A DNA stretch of 64,000 bases from Trichostrongylus colubriformis (taxonomy: Eukaryota; Nematoda; Chromadorea; Rhabditida; Trichostrongylidae), in assembly GCA_963978905.1 (NCBI GenBank), contig OZ022260.1:1-64000 (forward strand), in the 5' to 3' direction. Positions 45,901 to 55,945 of this stretch are shown piece by piece (within the stretch, counting starts at the first letter, position 1; each line of letters opens with the position of its first letter). Position numbers and translations under genes: made by a program. The notes beneath the pieces were generated by a model. The model searched no databases and was not told the origin of the DNA. It saw only the letters and a program-made list of their open reading frames with translations.

Positions 45901-48900
45901 TATGAAGCATAGGTAAGCCATCAAATCCTTCCTAGGCATCATCTCTGCGTATAACCCTAGTGGGCCGACACTGGAGTAGAGAGGGTATTGCGCATAAGGT
46001 CCCGGTTAATCCCGACCAACCCAATCAATCACAAGAATTTCAAATAAGATCTAAAAATTGTAAAATTCCCTGTGACCTTGAAATGACTTTTGTACAAATT
46101 GAGGTACGGTGATTAAGACGCTCAAAATAGCCAAAACATGGAAAACATTAAAAAAGTCGATAAACGTTTGAGGAAAAACGAGGGCCAAAATGAGTTCATT
46201 TAGGATTCAAAGCTACTTTATATGCATAGATTCTCCTCTCAAAAGGGCGATGAACGAAGAAAGACGTCAATTACTCTTGGGTAACACTGAGCAGGTCCAT
46301 TCAAAATTAAACAAAAATTATTTGGGAAAACACATAGCCGAAGGGCTTCCTATTCCCACACCATGAGAGTAGGGTGGCGCAGGGTGTATATCACTAGGAC
46401 AGAATCGTCGCGTGGCCGCGTGTGGCGCGCGACGGGATGGTGCGAGCTATGCGCGCCGTATTGGATGGGTCCTGAAGCGGTGACAGTGCTCTACGCCTCA
46501 TTTTAGGCGTGATCGCTTCAGGACTCAACTTATACGGAGCGCATAGCTCGCACCATCCCGTCGCGTGCCGAACACGGCCACGCGACGTTTCTGTCCTACT
46601 GATATACACCCGGGTGGCGCACACCCCACTCTCATGGTGCGGGAATGAAATCCCACATCAACGCCCACCCAAGCCAACCAAGCCTTCCATCCCTACGGGT
46701 TCGGCAAATTGGTACCAGACACGTCTGGGAGGATAAAAGCACTGACTTGTACATCGGCTGGCCATCGCAAGTCATCGTATAGGCCACATCACATTCACCA
46801 TCACGATTCTGTGTGGAACTAGAATGTGCGGCGCATCGAAGGAAGGGATCAAGCCGAATTTTATTCTATATTCTTTTTCATAACGCGAACACGAAGAAAA
46901 TACAACACAGTTGGTGTGGGAACTACAGTGGGTGGGAGACAGCGCAAGTGTCGGTGGAGTTACTACGCAGGCAGGTCTACGCAGAGGTCGGCATATTTAC
47001 CAACTGGGGCAACTAGGAACGGAACCGTCTTACAAGCGAGGCAGGTGAGTCATGATGCGCAACCCCTAGCTAGTCTCCGATAACACGACGACCGGGCACG
47101 TCACCCTTCCCAGATGTCACACCTTTTGCCCCGTGGCGTGCCCACCGTCGCGACATGCACATACCTTCACTAGGCGATGTAATTTCATCGAACTGAAGCT
47201 TCTGCTGAAAAAAAGCACGGAGCAGGCACAAATTCCATGAACTGACCGTTAGGCGTATAGGGCGGTTGTGGAGTTTGTGGAGTGTGAGGTTGTGGGACGG
47301 CACCGCTGGCGTACACTGAAATGAACAAAACATTGTTTTCAGAAGTATTAATTTCAGGTAAGATCTCACAGTCAAATTCAACTCCTTTGTACCTGCATCT
47401 GTATGGGGCAGTAGTCCCTTGGGTAAACATTCAGGCTGCGGGCGCTACATATGCTCAAATCCATACTGACCACACCCGTTTTACTCAGTTGACCAATAAG
47501 GAAGCTCATTTGGGTGTGGTAGGAGTCGGTTTCAGCAGGTATAGCACCGTGATGTCGCACCGTAGTGGCGCGAAAAGGATGCAGCCTGAATATTTACCCA
47601 AGGTTAAGGAGGAGTGTGCCTTCAACTGGAATTTTTCATCTCACGTGAAAAGAACGAAGTACTCCCAATGCCTTATTTGCATGGCAAATTCAGGAATGAT
47701 TAACCAGTATACATTGCACTGATCCAGATAAAAAATCTAATTAATCAGCTTCTTTTTCAGTGGGAACTTTTCCATAATATCTTTCGAACTTCAAAGTGCG
47801 ATTAGAACAGAGAGAGAACACTTTCACTTCACACAGACTGAACCTGTGATAGGCCAATTTTTATTTTTTTTTTTATTTCCAAAGCGAATATTTTACAATA
47901 CATATCCCTATTTTGACGATGATGACTTTTTACGTTACTTCTAACTCACGTGCCATAAAGTTCAGGCTTTACAATGTTCCGCAGCGAAGTGGCAATCACC
48001 AAATCTATTAGACGATGCAGGCTATTTTCAAATGCATAATAACAAACAGTTATTTAAAAAAGGTTTTCATCTATGCATATCCCCTGGCTGACAGATACGA
48101 GCAGAGCATTTTTCATTTCACTAGCATAAACAACGTGCCGTGTGCTAACAATTTCATCACCATAGTAATGCACTTTCCACGTGAATAGCATTGTCTGTAT
48201 AAATGCACTTCAAAAGAATTAGAGATTAAAGCCTGCAATTACCCATGTCCCTAAGAACGGTACGCGCTCATACTGTCTCTTCAGATCACTGATCAGTTTG
48301 GATTTCCGAAATAAATAGTAAAGAAATCGCTACACACAGTCGAACCTCCAGGCGCTTTTGCTGGATTTCGTATCAAGAACCACCCTTCATTTTGAGTCCT
48401 CTGCGACCCAGAAACCCACGAAAACTTGAGGGAGAAAAAGTAAGAGGAATAGTTCCAAGCCCAAATGAGATCAGGGAGGGAAGCGATGAGATCAGATATT
48501 CAGGGCGGACTTTTGAAATTTGAAATTCCACAGCACTGAAGCACCTAAATGCAGTGTTGCACTGGTCCATGTTCTTTTGGAGAAGCTACACGACATCATT
48601 TCACGTTTTTCTGATCCATTTCAATTCAGGAAAACTCCAAATGATGACCTTATGCTAACGGGTCAGATCGCTAAGGACTGGCCTCATAATCCTGGCACAG
48701 ATCACCACAAGGAAAACGAAAACACCTTTGAAATTTCTGAACGGGCAATATCGTAACATTTCAGATCCAAAAAGGATTCGAGCTTGAAACGTAAGACAGG
48801 CCAGTGGAAGCGCACGAATAGGGATGAGCCTTCCTAATCGTTCCAATTCTACTGGTGACACATGAGGCGTTGCATTTCGCGTGCTGTCAGTGAATCGAAT

Positions 48901-51900
48901 TCGCTGCTGACACGAGAACAGGATGCAATAAATAACGGCTGCTTCGCGTTTCATATTGCATTTCCCTTTTTCTGATCCACTTCTATAGGAACGAAATCCA
49001 GCTAACCGATGTATTTTCTGGTAATATTTGGTGTTCCTGTTAACAAATGTGATATCTCCCTACTTCCCACACAAATAAATCTGGCAGGAATTGATTGCTT
49101 AAGCAAAATCCTCAGAATCATACATATTTTGTGCAAGTCAAAGTTATACTACATAAATTATCAAATTATAATATGTACAGAATAAGATTATATTGTATAC
49201 GTTATAAACCTTATTAACTTGTTATATAACAACTCCCGAAAATCGCATACACGCGGAAAAAATTGATCGGGTGCGGGTTTTGTTTCCAATCGAATGACGT
49301 ATACCGGCAACAGAAACAGCTCAAACGCCCAGCTTTCAAGCCCTATTCTAGTTCTGGATGAGCCCGGGTCAATTATTCTGACAGTCATCCTTGCCAATTT
49401 CATGCGCCGCTCCTAGAATTTCAATGATGCTGCGGCCAGTCTCACCACAATCCCTCCAATTATTAAGTTGTCCCAAAAGTCTTGTCGTATTTTCCCGAAA
49501 AAATCTGTTAACTCTTGTTTACTTCGAGACAGGTCTAAACGGTTTGGGGGTATAGTAGAACAGTCTCGAAGCTTTCTAACAAAGTATATATAGACCCGGC
49601 AGATTCCGTGGGGAAAGCTACAATGCCCGTTCTTGACAGCCACCAGATTCGCGGTGTCATCTACTATGAGTGGTCCCGCGATACCAAAGCGAGGGAAACC
49701 TGTGACTCCATCAACGCTGCAATGGGCAAGGGATGTGTGAGCTACGAGACCGTGCGCCGCTGGTTCATCAGCTTCAGCAACGGCGAGATTGACATGAAAG
49801 ACAAACCACGCTTGGAACTGTGCTGGTTCTGGGACGCGGAAGGAAAGCTTTTCCGCGAGGTGCTAGTACAAGGCGAGACAGTCACCGCTACCGCATGCAC
49901 CCACCAGCTCCAGCAGCTCGCCGTCGCTGTTCAAGAAAAGCGCCGGAAAAGGTCCGCGGTCACCCTCCTACATGACGACGCCCGCTCAAATTTCCTCCGA
50001 TTTCGCGAAAAGTGCCCAGGCCAAGCTACAGGAGCTCGGCTGGGATATCCTGCCCCACCCGCCATACACTCCAGACATTGCCCTTTCTGACCAACACCTT
50101 ACCCATCCTCTTGAATCCTTCCTGGCCAAGAGATAATTCGTTGATCATGACATGCTTTCGCGGGCGATGGCTGACTTCTTCGACTCTCAGAACCCAGAGT
50201 TCTGGGAGGAGGGAGTCAACGATTTTCCTATAAAGTAGCAGAGGGTTGCCGATAACAATGGTCAATACGTTGTTGCCTGATTGTCATTTGTTGGGCGAAA
50301 AAAAAATAAAAAGTGATGATCGAAAAAAATACGACAAGACTTTTGGGACAACCTAATACAAACGAAACGCTTGTGAAGAGCCCTGGCTTGCGGCAATATG
50401 AGGAAAATTTGAAGTTTTGTGAACTCATTTAGAGATAAATAAAACCGAAGTTATGTGCAACAAGAAAAAGCAGTAAGCGGTCGAGCCGTACATCTTCTTG
50501 TCAGATAAAGCCCACCGCAGATAGTGCTTCCAAAATCAGCATAACGGAGCAACACAAAAAAGTCGAAGGCTAAGCTTCACCAACGTGATAACCACTCAAC
50601 TGAACGTACATATGCACTATCTGATGCTCTGTACTACTACTCTTTTGGAAGTTACCAGGACACAGGTGACCATCAAAATCACCCTTCAGTTCCTTTTTAT
50701 TAGAGAGCTCACCCATTTCTTTTGAAAAACAGGAGACTAGTATTGCGAAGAAACCGCTTCGTCATTTAACCCGCCACAAACCAAGGGAAGAAAGGTAAGG
50801 CCGTTATGGAGGAAAACGATTTGAACCGTCGAAACGGACGAGAAACAGAAAGTCGAAAAAAGTTTTGGGAAGATGATCTTGTAGGAAGGTTTCCTCGAAA
50901 CCATCGTTAGGCACAAAACAATAATATTGGAGAAGGGAACGTCTAGGCTGCTCGACATGATGCATAATTAAAAGCAGCAGAGGCACTACGAACGAGTGTC
51001 GGGAATAGCGCGCCGACGATATCATCTCTCGGAATTACGTCTGCCCAACCAGTCTTAGCAGGATTGGTCGACCCTGCAGATATTGGAGGACCCATTCCGA
51101 GAAAATTCACACTAAAAGCCCATATTTGGCGAAAACCGTATTCACTGTTTAGGTTTCTACACTTAATTACTGCAAGGAAGCCTTTCCTATTCTTGGTACT
51201 TTCGAAATCACTCTAGGGGCTGCTAATGAGTAAAATGGTCAATTTTCAACAGTGCAAGGTTAAAGGGCTACCATCCCTGCATCGTATCTCAGCAAAAGGG
51301 ACAAAAAGATACAATCGGTTTCTTGTGAGCAAATCTTCGGGAAGTGAGTGGATCGGAAGCAAGAGAGAATGATCATATCTGACAAGAAGTCATAGATAAG
51401 TGGCTCGAGATGAACTGAAGAATCGGGAATCTCAATCTTCACCTCATCTCATCGAAAAGTGAGACGCAGCCTATAGGCCACTCAGAGTGTGGATGCACCA
51501 TGCCTTGGTATATCACAGCAGACAAACTTAGGTTCCCTTAAAGAAGAAACAAGAAGAAATGGCAGTAACGATGAGGGCCTGTGGGAGACATTTCATCGCA
51601 CTTAGTACTACTTATGACTGTTGTAGAATTACTATGGCAACCACCTTCACAGCCCTCTTTAGGATCTTCTTTGGAAGGTAGTCTCACAATGGCTCCGCGC
51701 ATGACATAAGCATTTACTTATTCCTGTTCCAGTACAACAAAACGAAAATAAATGTTCATTAGTGGGCGCTCAAAGAGGAGGGGAGTAGGGTCAATGGCGA
51801 AAAGCTGAGTCCTTCGCATGCAAACGAAGCCAGAGGTTTAGGTGCAGGTTGAGGCAAGAGGAACTCCATCAAAGTAGATTCGTACTGCAATTGAAGATGA

Positions 51901-52919
51901 TTGCACAAAAAGTTTAAAAGAAGTTTTTTAAATTATTATAAAAGCACATAGCACTGGCAACGATAAGCTGGGATATAGAGCTTACAGTTTAATACATATT
52001 TGAACACTACAGATTTCGATGAATTCAATCTCTCCCTGATATTACCTCTCCTCAAACTTTCATTAGCCTTCTTCAACGCGTAACAAACGTATAACGCTCA
52101 AACGAGCAAATGAGAGCAAACGAGCAAATGAGAGCAAATGAGAAATGAGAGTATGCTAATGTTGTTATGCGAACTGATCCCAGCACAGAAAAATGAGTAT
52201 CGACCTCGACGAACTTGTTCAGAAAAATGTGAGGCAAGTAGTCTCTTACACCCCTCAGACAATGATACATTTTCAGTGAAGGCTCGGCATTACTGAGCGT
52301 ACAGAAGCAGAAATGATATTTGCTAAACGCATTTTTTTTTAATCATGTACATATGTCACTAGAAACATAAAGCTTATCCATCAGATCTATTAAATTGCAC
52401 TTTGTGAAAGCCAATTATCTTCCTACAATCAAGTAGAAAGGATTTCCAAATGCGAGGATGTGAGAAGCTCTACTCACTTGAGAAGCTTCGCCCCACAACT
52501 TCGTTAAATAAAAAAGGCGTGAACTCACAATTCAACTCCACGCCACGCATCATACTATTGAGTTTCTCTGGACTTGGTATCTTAATCATTTCCTCTTCAT
52601 CCACTATAAACTGTCGAGACGTCTCTTTTCGAGCACGATTCTGAAGATCGATGCGAAGATGCTGCGGGCTGACGCGTGGCGTCCTAGTAGTGGTGTCCGA
52701 CGAGTCCAGGCTGTTCTCCGGAACAGATGGAGAGTTCTGTAGTTGCTGATGGTGAGAAGTGTTGGTGGTCAGCATAGCGTCGTCTTGCTGGGTTTCCACG
52801 ACTTCATAGGTGATCAGTGCTTGAGGTGACGACCGAAATGCGGCTGCAGTCGTAGCGCCGCTACCGCCACGGCCCAAGCCACCATCCACGCACACCTGAC
52901 GCGGATAGTGCGAATACAT
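33976..52919 (-). CDS. Q/P-rich prion-like protein, copy 2 (lacks exons 4 and 5 of copy 1)
   Basis: Six minus-strand exons were placed: A 52478-52919, B 47247-47315, C 42423-42491, D 41678-41866, E 41324-41511 and F 33976-34226. A starts with ATG directly after TTCGCTTCAG and ends at a strong GTGAGT donor. A to E join in consistent phases (1,1,1,1,0). Exon A encodes 147 residues (MYSHYPRQVCVDGG at the start, then Ser/Thr/Gln-rich, then an acidic FIVDEEEMIKIPSPEK). B is Pro-rich (PHTPQTPQPPYTPN). C, D and E correspond to exons 1-3 of copy 1, and F to exon 6. Counterparts of exons 4 and 5 were not found in the 7 kb between E and F, and E to F splicing would shift frame, so the gene may end elsewhere or be a pseudogene. 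Introns carry a Tc3-like element, a mariner and MITEs. A nuclear cofactor role is only a guess. Confidence 0.65.
34750..36335 (+). mobile_element. Tc3-like DNA transposon with ~215-bp terminal inverted repeats
   Basis: Inverted repeats at 34750-34970 and 36125-36335 begin CACTGCGGTGCATAATGATA and are flanked by TA at 34748-34749 and 36336-36337. Within each repeat the motif GGTGCATAATGATAAAGCC at the outer end reappears as GGTGCAAAATGATAAAGCC at the inner end, resembling the paired transposase-binding sites of Tc3. The total length is 1,586 bp. The element is inserted in the E-F intron of the minus-strand Q-rich gene. Confidence 0.92.
35038..36067 (+). pseudogene. Tc3-like transposase, frameshifted
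   Basis: Reading begins MGKGKPLSDFEKGQIVA and continues in another frame as LSNRHNAQKLGRSHTIVDN, the bipartite helix-turn-helix region. The catalytic domain follows: DWSK, a short intron at about 35460-35518, then IVFSDE (first Asp), VFGQDNAPIHVS (second Asp) and SPDLNPMENVWG (final Glu), ending in RREGRPTDY and a TAG at 36065-36067. The DD34E pattern is conserved, but several frame changes (near 35100, 35220 and 35290) and in-frame stops near 35940-35970 inactivate it. Confidence 0.88.
36338..41040 (-). other. Intron sequence of Q-rich copy 2 (between exons E and F)
   Basis: The plus strand is A-rich throughout, i.e. the minus strand is T-rich like the sense strand of introns elsewhere in the window. 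Many A-rich plus-strand frames (for example 37852-38444) are explained by this bias. No counterpart of copy 1 exons 4 or 5 was found. A complex hairpin lies at 38828-38883. Confidence 0.45.
38828..38883. repeat. Hairpin with 16-bp GC-containing arms
   Basis: GAAACGCGATCACTCCT and its complement AGGAGTGATCGCGTTTC flank a short spacer. Part of the spacer (AGAATTGTCGGGGGA) pairs again with CCCCCGACAA at 38903-38912, so alternative foldbacks are possible. Confidence 0.7.
41041..41173. mobile_element. Decayed family A MITE
   Basis: The ends AATGCTGGACTCGCGATC and CGTGAAGTCTGGCATC form degenerate inverted repeats similar to the GCCGTCAGACTTCGCG family, with TTGCGATTTTGCGAGCGG inside. Confidence 0.4.
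43440..43530. repeat. Possible family A MITE fragment
   Basis: AACTTCGCG, then GCGGCACCGCAAAAATGCAA and CGCGACGTGACGGCGGCC, resembles the interior and right end of family A. The left terminus is not convincing. Confidence 0.3.
44673..44904. mobile_element. 232-bp MITE related to the 30766 element
   Basis: Termini GGGTCAATTGAAGTCGGGG and the complement of GGGTCAATTCAAGTGGGG frame an interior with TTTCCCTCCCTAGGCTTAGG, shared with the 30766 element. A 20-base C run (44871-44890) lies at the right end. The target duplication is not clear. Confidence 0.65.
44871..44890. repeat. 20-base poly-C (poly-G) tract
   Basis: This homopolymer sits at the end of the 44673-44904 element and can form a G-quadruplex on the opposite strand. 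Similar runs of 14-20 occur at 26701, 27624, 30781 and 63795. Confidence 0.95.
45071..45468. mobile_element. ~398-bp inverted-repeat element with nested hairpin
   Basis: TAGGTGCTAGGTGAGTTAGG followed by GGGGGCCA at the left mirrors GGCCCCCCCTAACTCAC with ATAGCACC at the right. A second, inner inverted pair at about 45228-45282 (TTGCCTAAGCCTTGGGGA and its near-complement) carries telomere-like octamers. No coding frame was seen. Confidence 0.6.
46353..46645. repeat. Older palindrome split by a MITE insertion
   Basis: TTCCCACACCATGAGAGT (46353-46370) pairs with ACTCTCATGGTGCGGGAA ending at 46645. Removing the element at 46382-46611 and one copy of its 10-bp target duplication restores one short palindrome. 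Confidence 0.7.
46382..46611. mobile_element. 230-bp palindromic MITE with 10-bp target duplication (Mutator-like), family B
   Basis: It begins GGGTGTATATCACTAGGACA and ends with the complement. The flanks carry the exact 10-bp repeat GGGTGGCGCA (46372-46381 and 46612-46621). The arms are long (GATGGTGCGAGCTATGCGC and its complement) with a small central loop near 46498. It shares its terminal 37 or so bases with the 77-bp element at 31149. Confidence 0.9.
47316..49462 (-). other. Part of the A-B intron of Q-rich copy 2
   Basis: No further exon was recognised. Open frames at 48373-48954 on both strands lack motifs and have no matching splice sites. Confidence 0.4.
49463..50356 (+). mobile_element. 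Internally deleted mariner element (copy B)
   Basis: This 894-bp copy shares its structure with the 11691 element: the same 31-bp termini (one change, TTAAGTTGTCCC at the left), TA duplications at 49461-49462 and 50357-50358, and the same internal deletion. It sits antisense within the A-B intron of Q-rich copy 2. Confidence 0.95.
49623..50130 (+). pseudogene. Mariner transposase relic (copy B)
   Basis: The frame MPVLDSHQIRGVIYYEWS runs through the helix-turn-helix region and, without the stop seen in copy A, across the shared deletion into WDAEGKLFREVLVQGE and LLHDDARSN (second catalytic Asp). The PPYTPDIALSD segment with the last Asp of the DD34D triad lies in a shifted frame after about 50060. 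The first Asp region is deleted. Confidence 0.9.
50357..52477 (-). other. Remainder of the A-B intron
   Basis: Non-coding sequence, A-rich on the plus strand. The only structured feature seen is the short tandem array at 52094-52151. Confidence 0.4.
52094..52151. repeat. Short minisatellite
   Basis: Tandem variants of AACGAGCAAATGAGAGC repeat about three to four times, the last copies shortened to GCAAATGAGAAATGAGAG. Confidence 0.8.
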
Positions 52920-52940
52920 CTGAAGCGAACACGATAGAAT
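52920..52940 (-). promoter_or_regulatory. Splice acceptor immediately before ATG (possible spliced-leader site)
   Basis: On the minus strand the acceptor TTCGCTTCAG is followed at once by ATG of exon A. In nematodes, an acceptor abutting the start codon often receives a trans-spliced leader. The upstream frame stays open for a further 24 codons to ATG at 52991, so a longer start is an alternative. Confidence 0.35.
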
Positions 52941-52991
52941 CACTGTCGATGCAACGATAGACAGCGCGACACGCTCATTTGCGTCATTCAC

Positions 52992-55680
52992 GACCTAATA
53001 GGGCAACGAGATGTTGAGAAATATGACAAAAGAGAGCCTCAGTAATGAAGGAATCGAGCTTAGGCACTATGTCAAGGCAACTCAGCATAACCATACACAT
53101 CTTCCAAGAAAAAAAGTGGTAGTGGCTAGCGCTAGAATAGTCTGAAAGTCCCACTCGAGAGCTTTGAGGTCGCGGAAAGAGAGTCAGCTGCACACTACAG
53201 CATCACTACGGGGTTCAACTGTATAATACATCCACAATACCGAAGCTTTGAAGCTCTCATGAGGAGGATCGGATCACGAAAGCTCCAACCTGTCTAAAGC
53301 ATGTGAAAAAGGATTTTGGTACACCAACGGGATCCTCCCGTTAATGAATCTTCAGTTAGATTTTGAAAAAAAAACTTAAGGTCAAATAAATTCGATGAAA
53401 AATTCCCGTAAACTTGACATAAGAATGTTCCAAAAGCCTCCTATTGGCTGGCTCCTGATAATCTTACACAGTATGACTCGCTGAATTGGAGTTGTGATAG
53501 ATGGCCAACTAAAAATCATGGGCGGCGTGCGGTTTCACACAAACTCGCTTCACATCACTGGCAATGACAGCATAAAAAGGTGCGGATGCGACAGGTGAAA
53601 TAACAGCGTCGCCTCGCGGATGAATGAGCACAAATGAAGGTGACGGAGTGCCTTGTCAACCGTCAGCATACAGCATCTAATGAGCACCGTTTACTATCTC
53701 CAGGGCTAGTCAACGATGGCCACCAAAAGCTGGGAACATCGCCTCGGGACACAAAACACCAGTTGTTCCAATGCCGCTTGGATATGAGCACGCAATGCGC
53801 TCCATGCCATTTACCCACACAGGACAGGCCAAGGCAATTTCCCCTCTCTTAATGAGAATGCCATGCTGGCACATTGCAGCACAGAGACGCAGAGACGAAG
53901 GTGGCACAGGAACAAGTCTAGCATCTAACAATCGCATTGTCCCGAGATCAGATCCCATATCAACAATCAGCTGAGCGAATCAAGTCTTCCACCGGGTCGA
54001 TGAATTGGCATTAGAGTTGCCTGGGAAAATAATTCTGCATGAATCGGCCGGCTCCTGATGGTGACTGCAATGGCAAATCTGTATAAGAGAACTAGTCCGA
54101 TTCTAATGGAAGTAGAACTCCCAAAAAAAGAATTGATCGCTACTGAAAGCTTATCGTTTATTTTTAACAAACAATTCTGCATGGTGATCCACCTTTATTA
54201 ACGACCAAATGCAATGAATATGCTTGAGAATAGGAGGGGTTAGGGGCAGCAATGTTGTAACTCTTAAGAGAACCATTCAACATCTACCAAAAATAATAGG
54301 AGCATCTGAGTGCGCCACAGCGATTTGAAGCCGATAACTAGTGGGTTAGCCAGGTCCCCTTCTTTGGAGCAACTATAAAGAAATGCGTGAAGAAAAAGTT
54401 GCAGACGCACTGCAAAAAAAAACTATAAAGCCCATTGGGCTCCGCCTTCCGACAGTGCAGATTCCTTTAAACGTTTTCTAGTAAGTGTATCACGCACGGC
54501 TAACATAAGAGTTGTTTCTATAAGATTAAACTGCTATCGTTGCGAATTTCCTTAGAGAATCGCAAATGAGAACGCCCTACTCGCTTTTTTCGTTTGTATA
54601 GGACACTTTCAGTCTCTCACTGAGAGTGCAAAAAATATAATACACAGAAAAATATCCTATACCTTATCTATTTATCGTAACCATTGACTATATCAGAGTT
54701 ATTCGAAAAGTTCTGGTGGAACATTTCCCGCAGCAGTGAGCTTCCTAGGACTTTCAGAAAAGCAAAAGACAAAAAACCAATTATATTTCGTAGAACATCA
54801 GACACTCAAGCTATACATATACTGCGGAGGCTATTTTGGTTATCTTTCCCATACAACCACTAGAATCGAAAAGCCGAAAAGACTACATGACCGAGGGATC
54901 TATCCAATGCGTTCATTTCGTAGCCAGAACATTTTCATAGGAGAGACGAAGCCGTGGAAGGCACTACCCAGCTTGAACTCCGACCGATACAGGAGAGAAT
55001 CGGTAAAGCCAAACTACCCACATGTAAAAAAACGAGCCCGAAGGATAAAATCTTCAAAAACAGCCTTTTCCAGAGACAGGAGAGAATAATTATTGAAGAT
55101 GGTTACAGAAACAGAAGGTCTTAATGGGAAAGGAATGGTGCTGTTCAGTTGCCCGGAGGCTGCGAAGATAACTGAGCAAGAGGACGGAATTAATGTTGCA
55201 CTGAAAGTAAAGCCTTCAATGAATTTTCTATCCTGCAAGAGATGGAGAGCTATCTCACTGGTGGCAACTCCAATTAACAATAAAAATCGAAAAAAAACTG
55301 AAAGCGTCTTTGGTGAAAACGGAATACAGGACGAAGGGGTAATAGTATGAAACGGGAAAATCGTTTTGAGAAGTGTAATGGACCTGACTTCATTTTAAAC
55401 CTTGAGGCCATTCAAGAGCTCATATGCCGCAGCTTTACTAGCATAGAAGACAGACTACGTTATGAAGAATCGAGATGTTGTGCATTCAATGCCACCACTA
55501 GCATCAAGACAGGAAAGAGCCTTGTAAGATCATTCCCAAATCATGGTCGTATACGTGCTATAAAAATTAAAAAATGTGGGGTAAGAGCGTCAAGCAGTAA
55601 CGGTAAGAGCTCAAGCTGCCCACTCACACCGATAGAAAGGTGATGGTACAGACAGCTGCTGAATTTCGCCACGCCCGCGA
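52992..55680. other. Region upstream of Q-rich copy 2
   Basis: No promoter motif could be assigned. Opposing open frames around 53634-53974 are somewhat GC-rich but show no recognised domain. The purine-rich plus-strand frames at 54736-55643 look like products of base bias. Confidence 0.35.
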
Positions 55681-55682
55681 TG

Positions 55683-55945
55683 AGAAACTTGCTACAAGTA
55701 TACTGAGTTATGGGCAAAAGGTTTGATCTCGGATGGGTCTCAAACCCGCACTGCCAACAACAGTCACGCGTGAATGCTGATTAGCTATGGTAAATATATC
55801 TATTCAGAAACTGAGTTAAGGTGGAAGGGGTCTCGGTAGTGTAATGGATTACCACATATCCCCGGAAAGGATGAAGTGCGGGTTCAAGTCCCAACCGAAA
55901 CCGAAGTTTGCTCGTAATCACCATACTTCCAAGTTTTCCAGAAAC
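55683..55945. repeat. Fold-back pair of tRNA-derived SINE copies
   Basis: The segment at about 55683-55760 (GGTCTCAAACCCGCAC at its inner side) is an imperfect reverse complement of 55863-55945 (GTGCGGGTTCAAGTCCC onward). The module resembles the one near 5.3 kb, so at least two loci carry head-to-head copies. Confidence 0.5.
55827..55902 (+). pseudogene. tRNA-like sequence (SINE head or pseudo-tRNA)
   Basis: GGTCTCGGTAGTGTAATGGA resembles the 5' half of a tRNA with an A-box. ATCC/GGAT can pair around a 7-base loop, and GCGGGTTCAAGTCCC resembles a T-arm. The acceptor pairs 6 of 7 with CCGAAAC. The T-stem is incomplete and position 33 is C rather than T, so function is doubtful. Confidence 0.4.

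Larger units (their letters stand above)
42492..46352 (-). other. Intron sequence of Q-rich copy 2 (between exons B and C)
   Basis: Non-coding, A-rich on the plus strand. It contains the inverted-repeat elements at 44673-44904 and 45071-45468. No additional exon was recognised. Confidence 0.45.

Noticed and set aside
55827..55902. Functional tRNA gene
   Set aside because: The T-stem is incomplete and U33 is absent, and the sequence is part of a fold-back repeat, so it was called a pseudo-tRNA.
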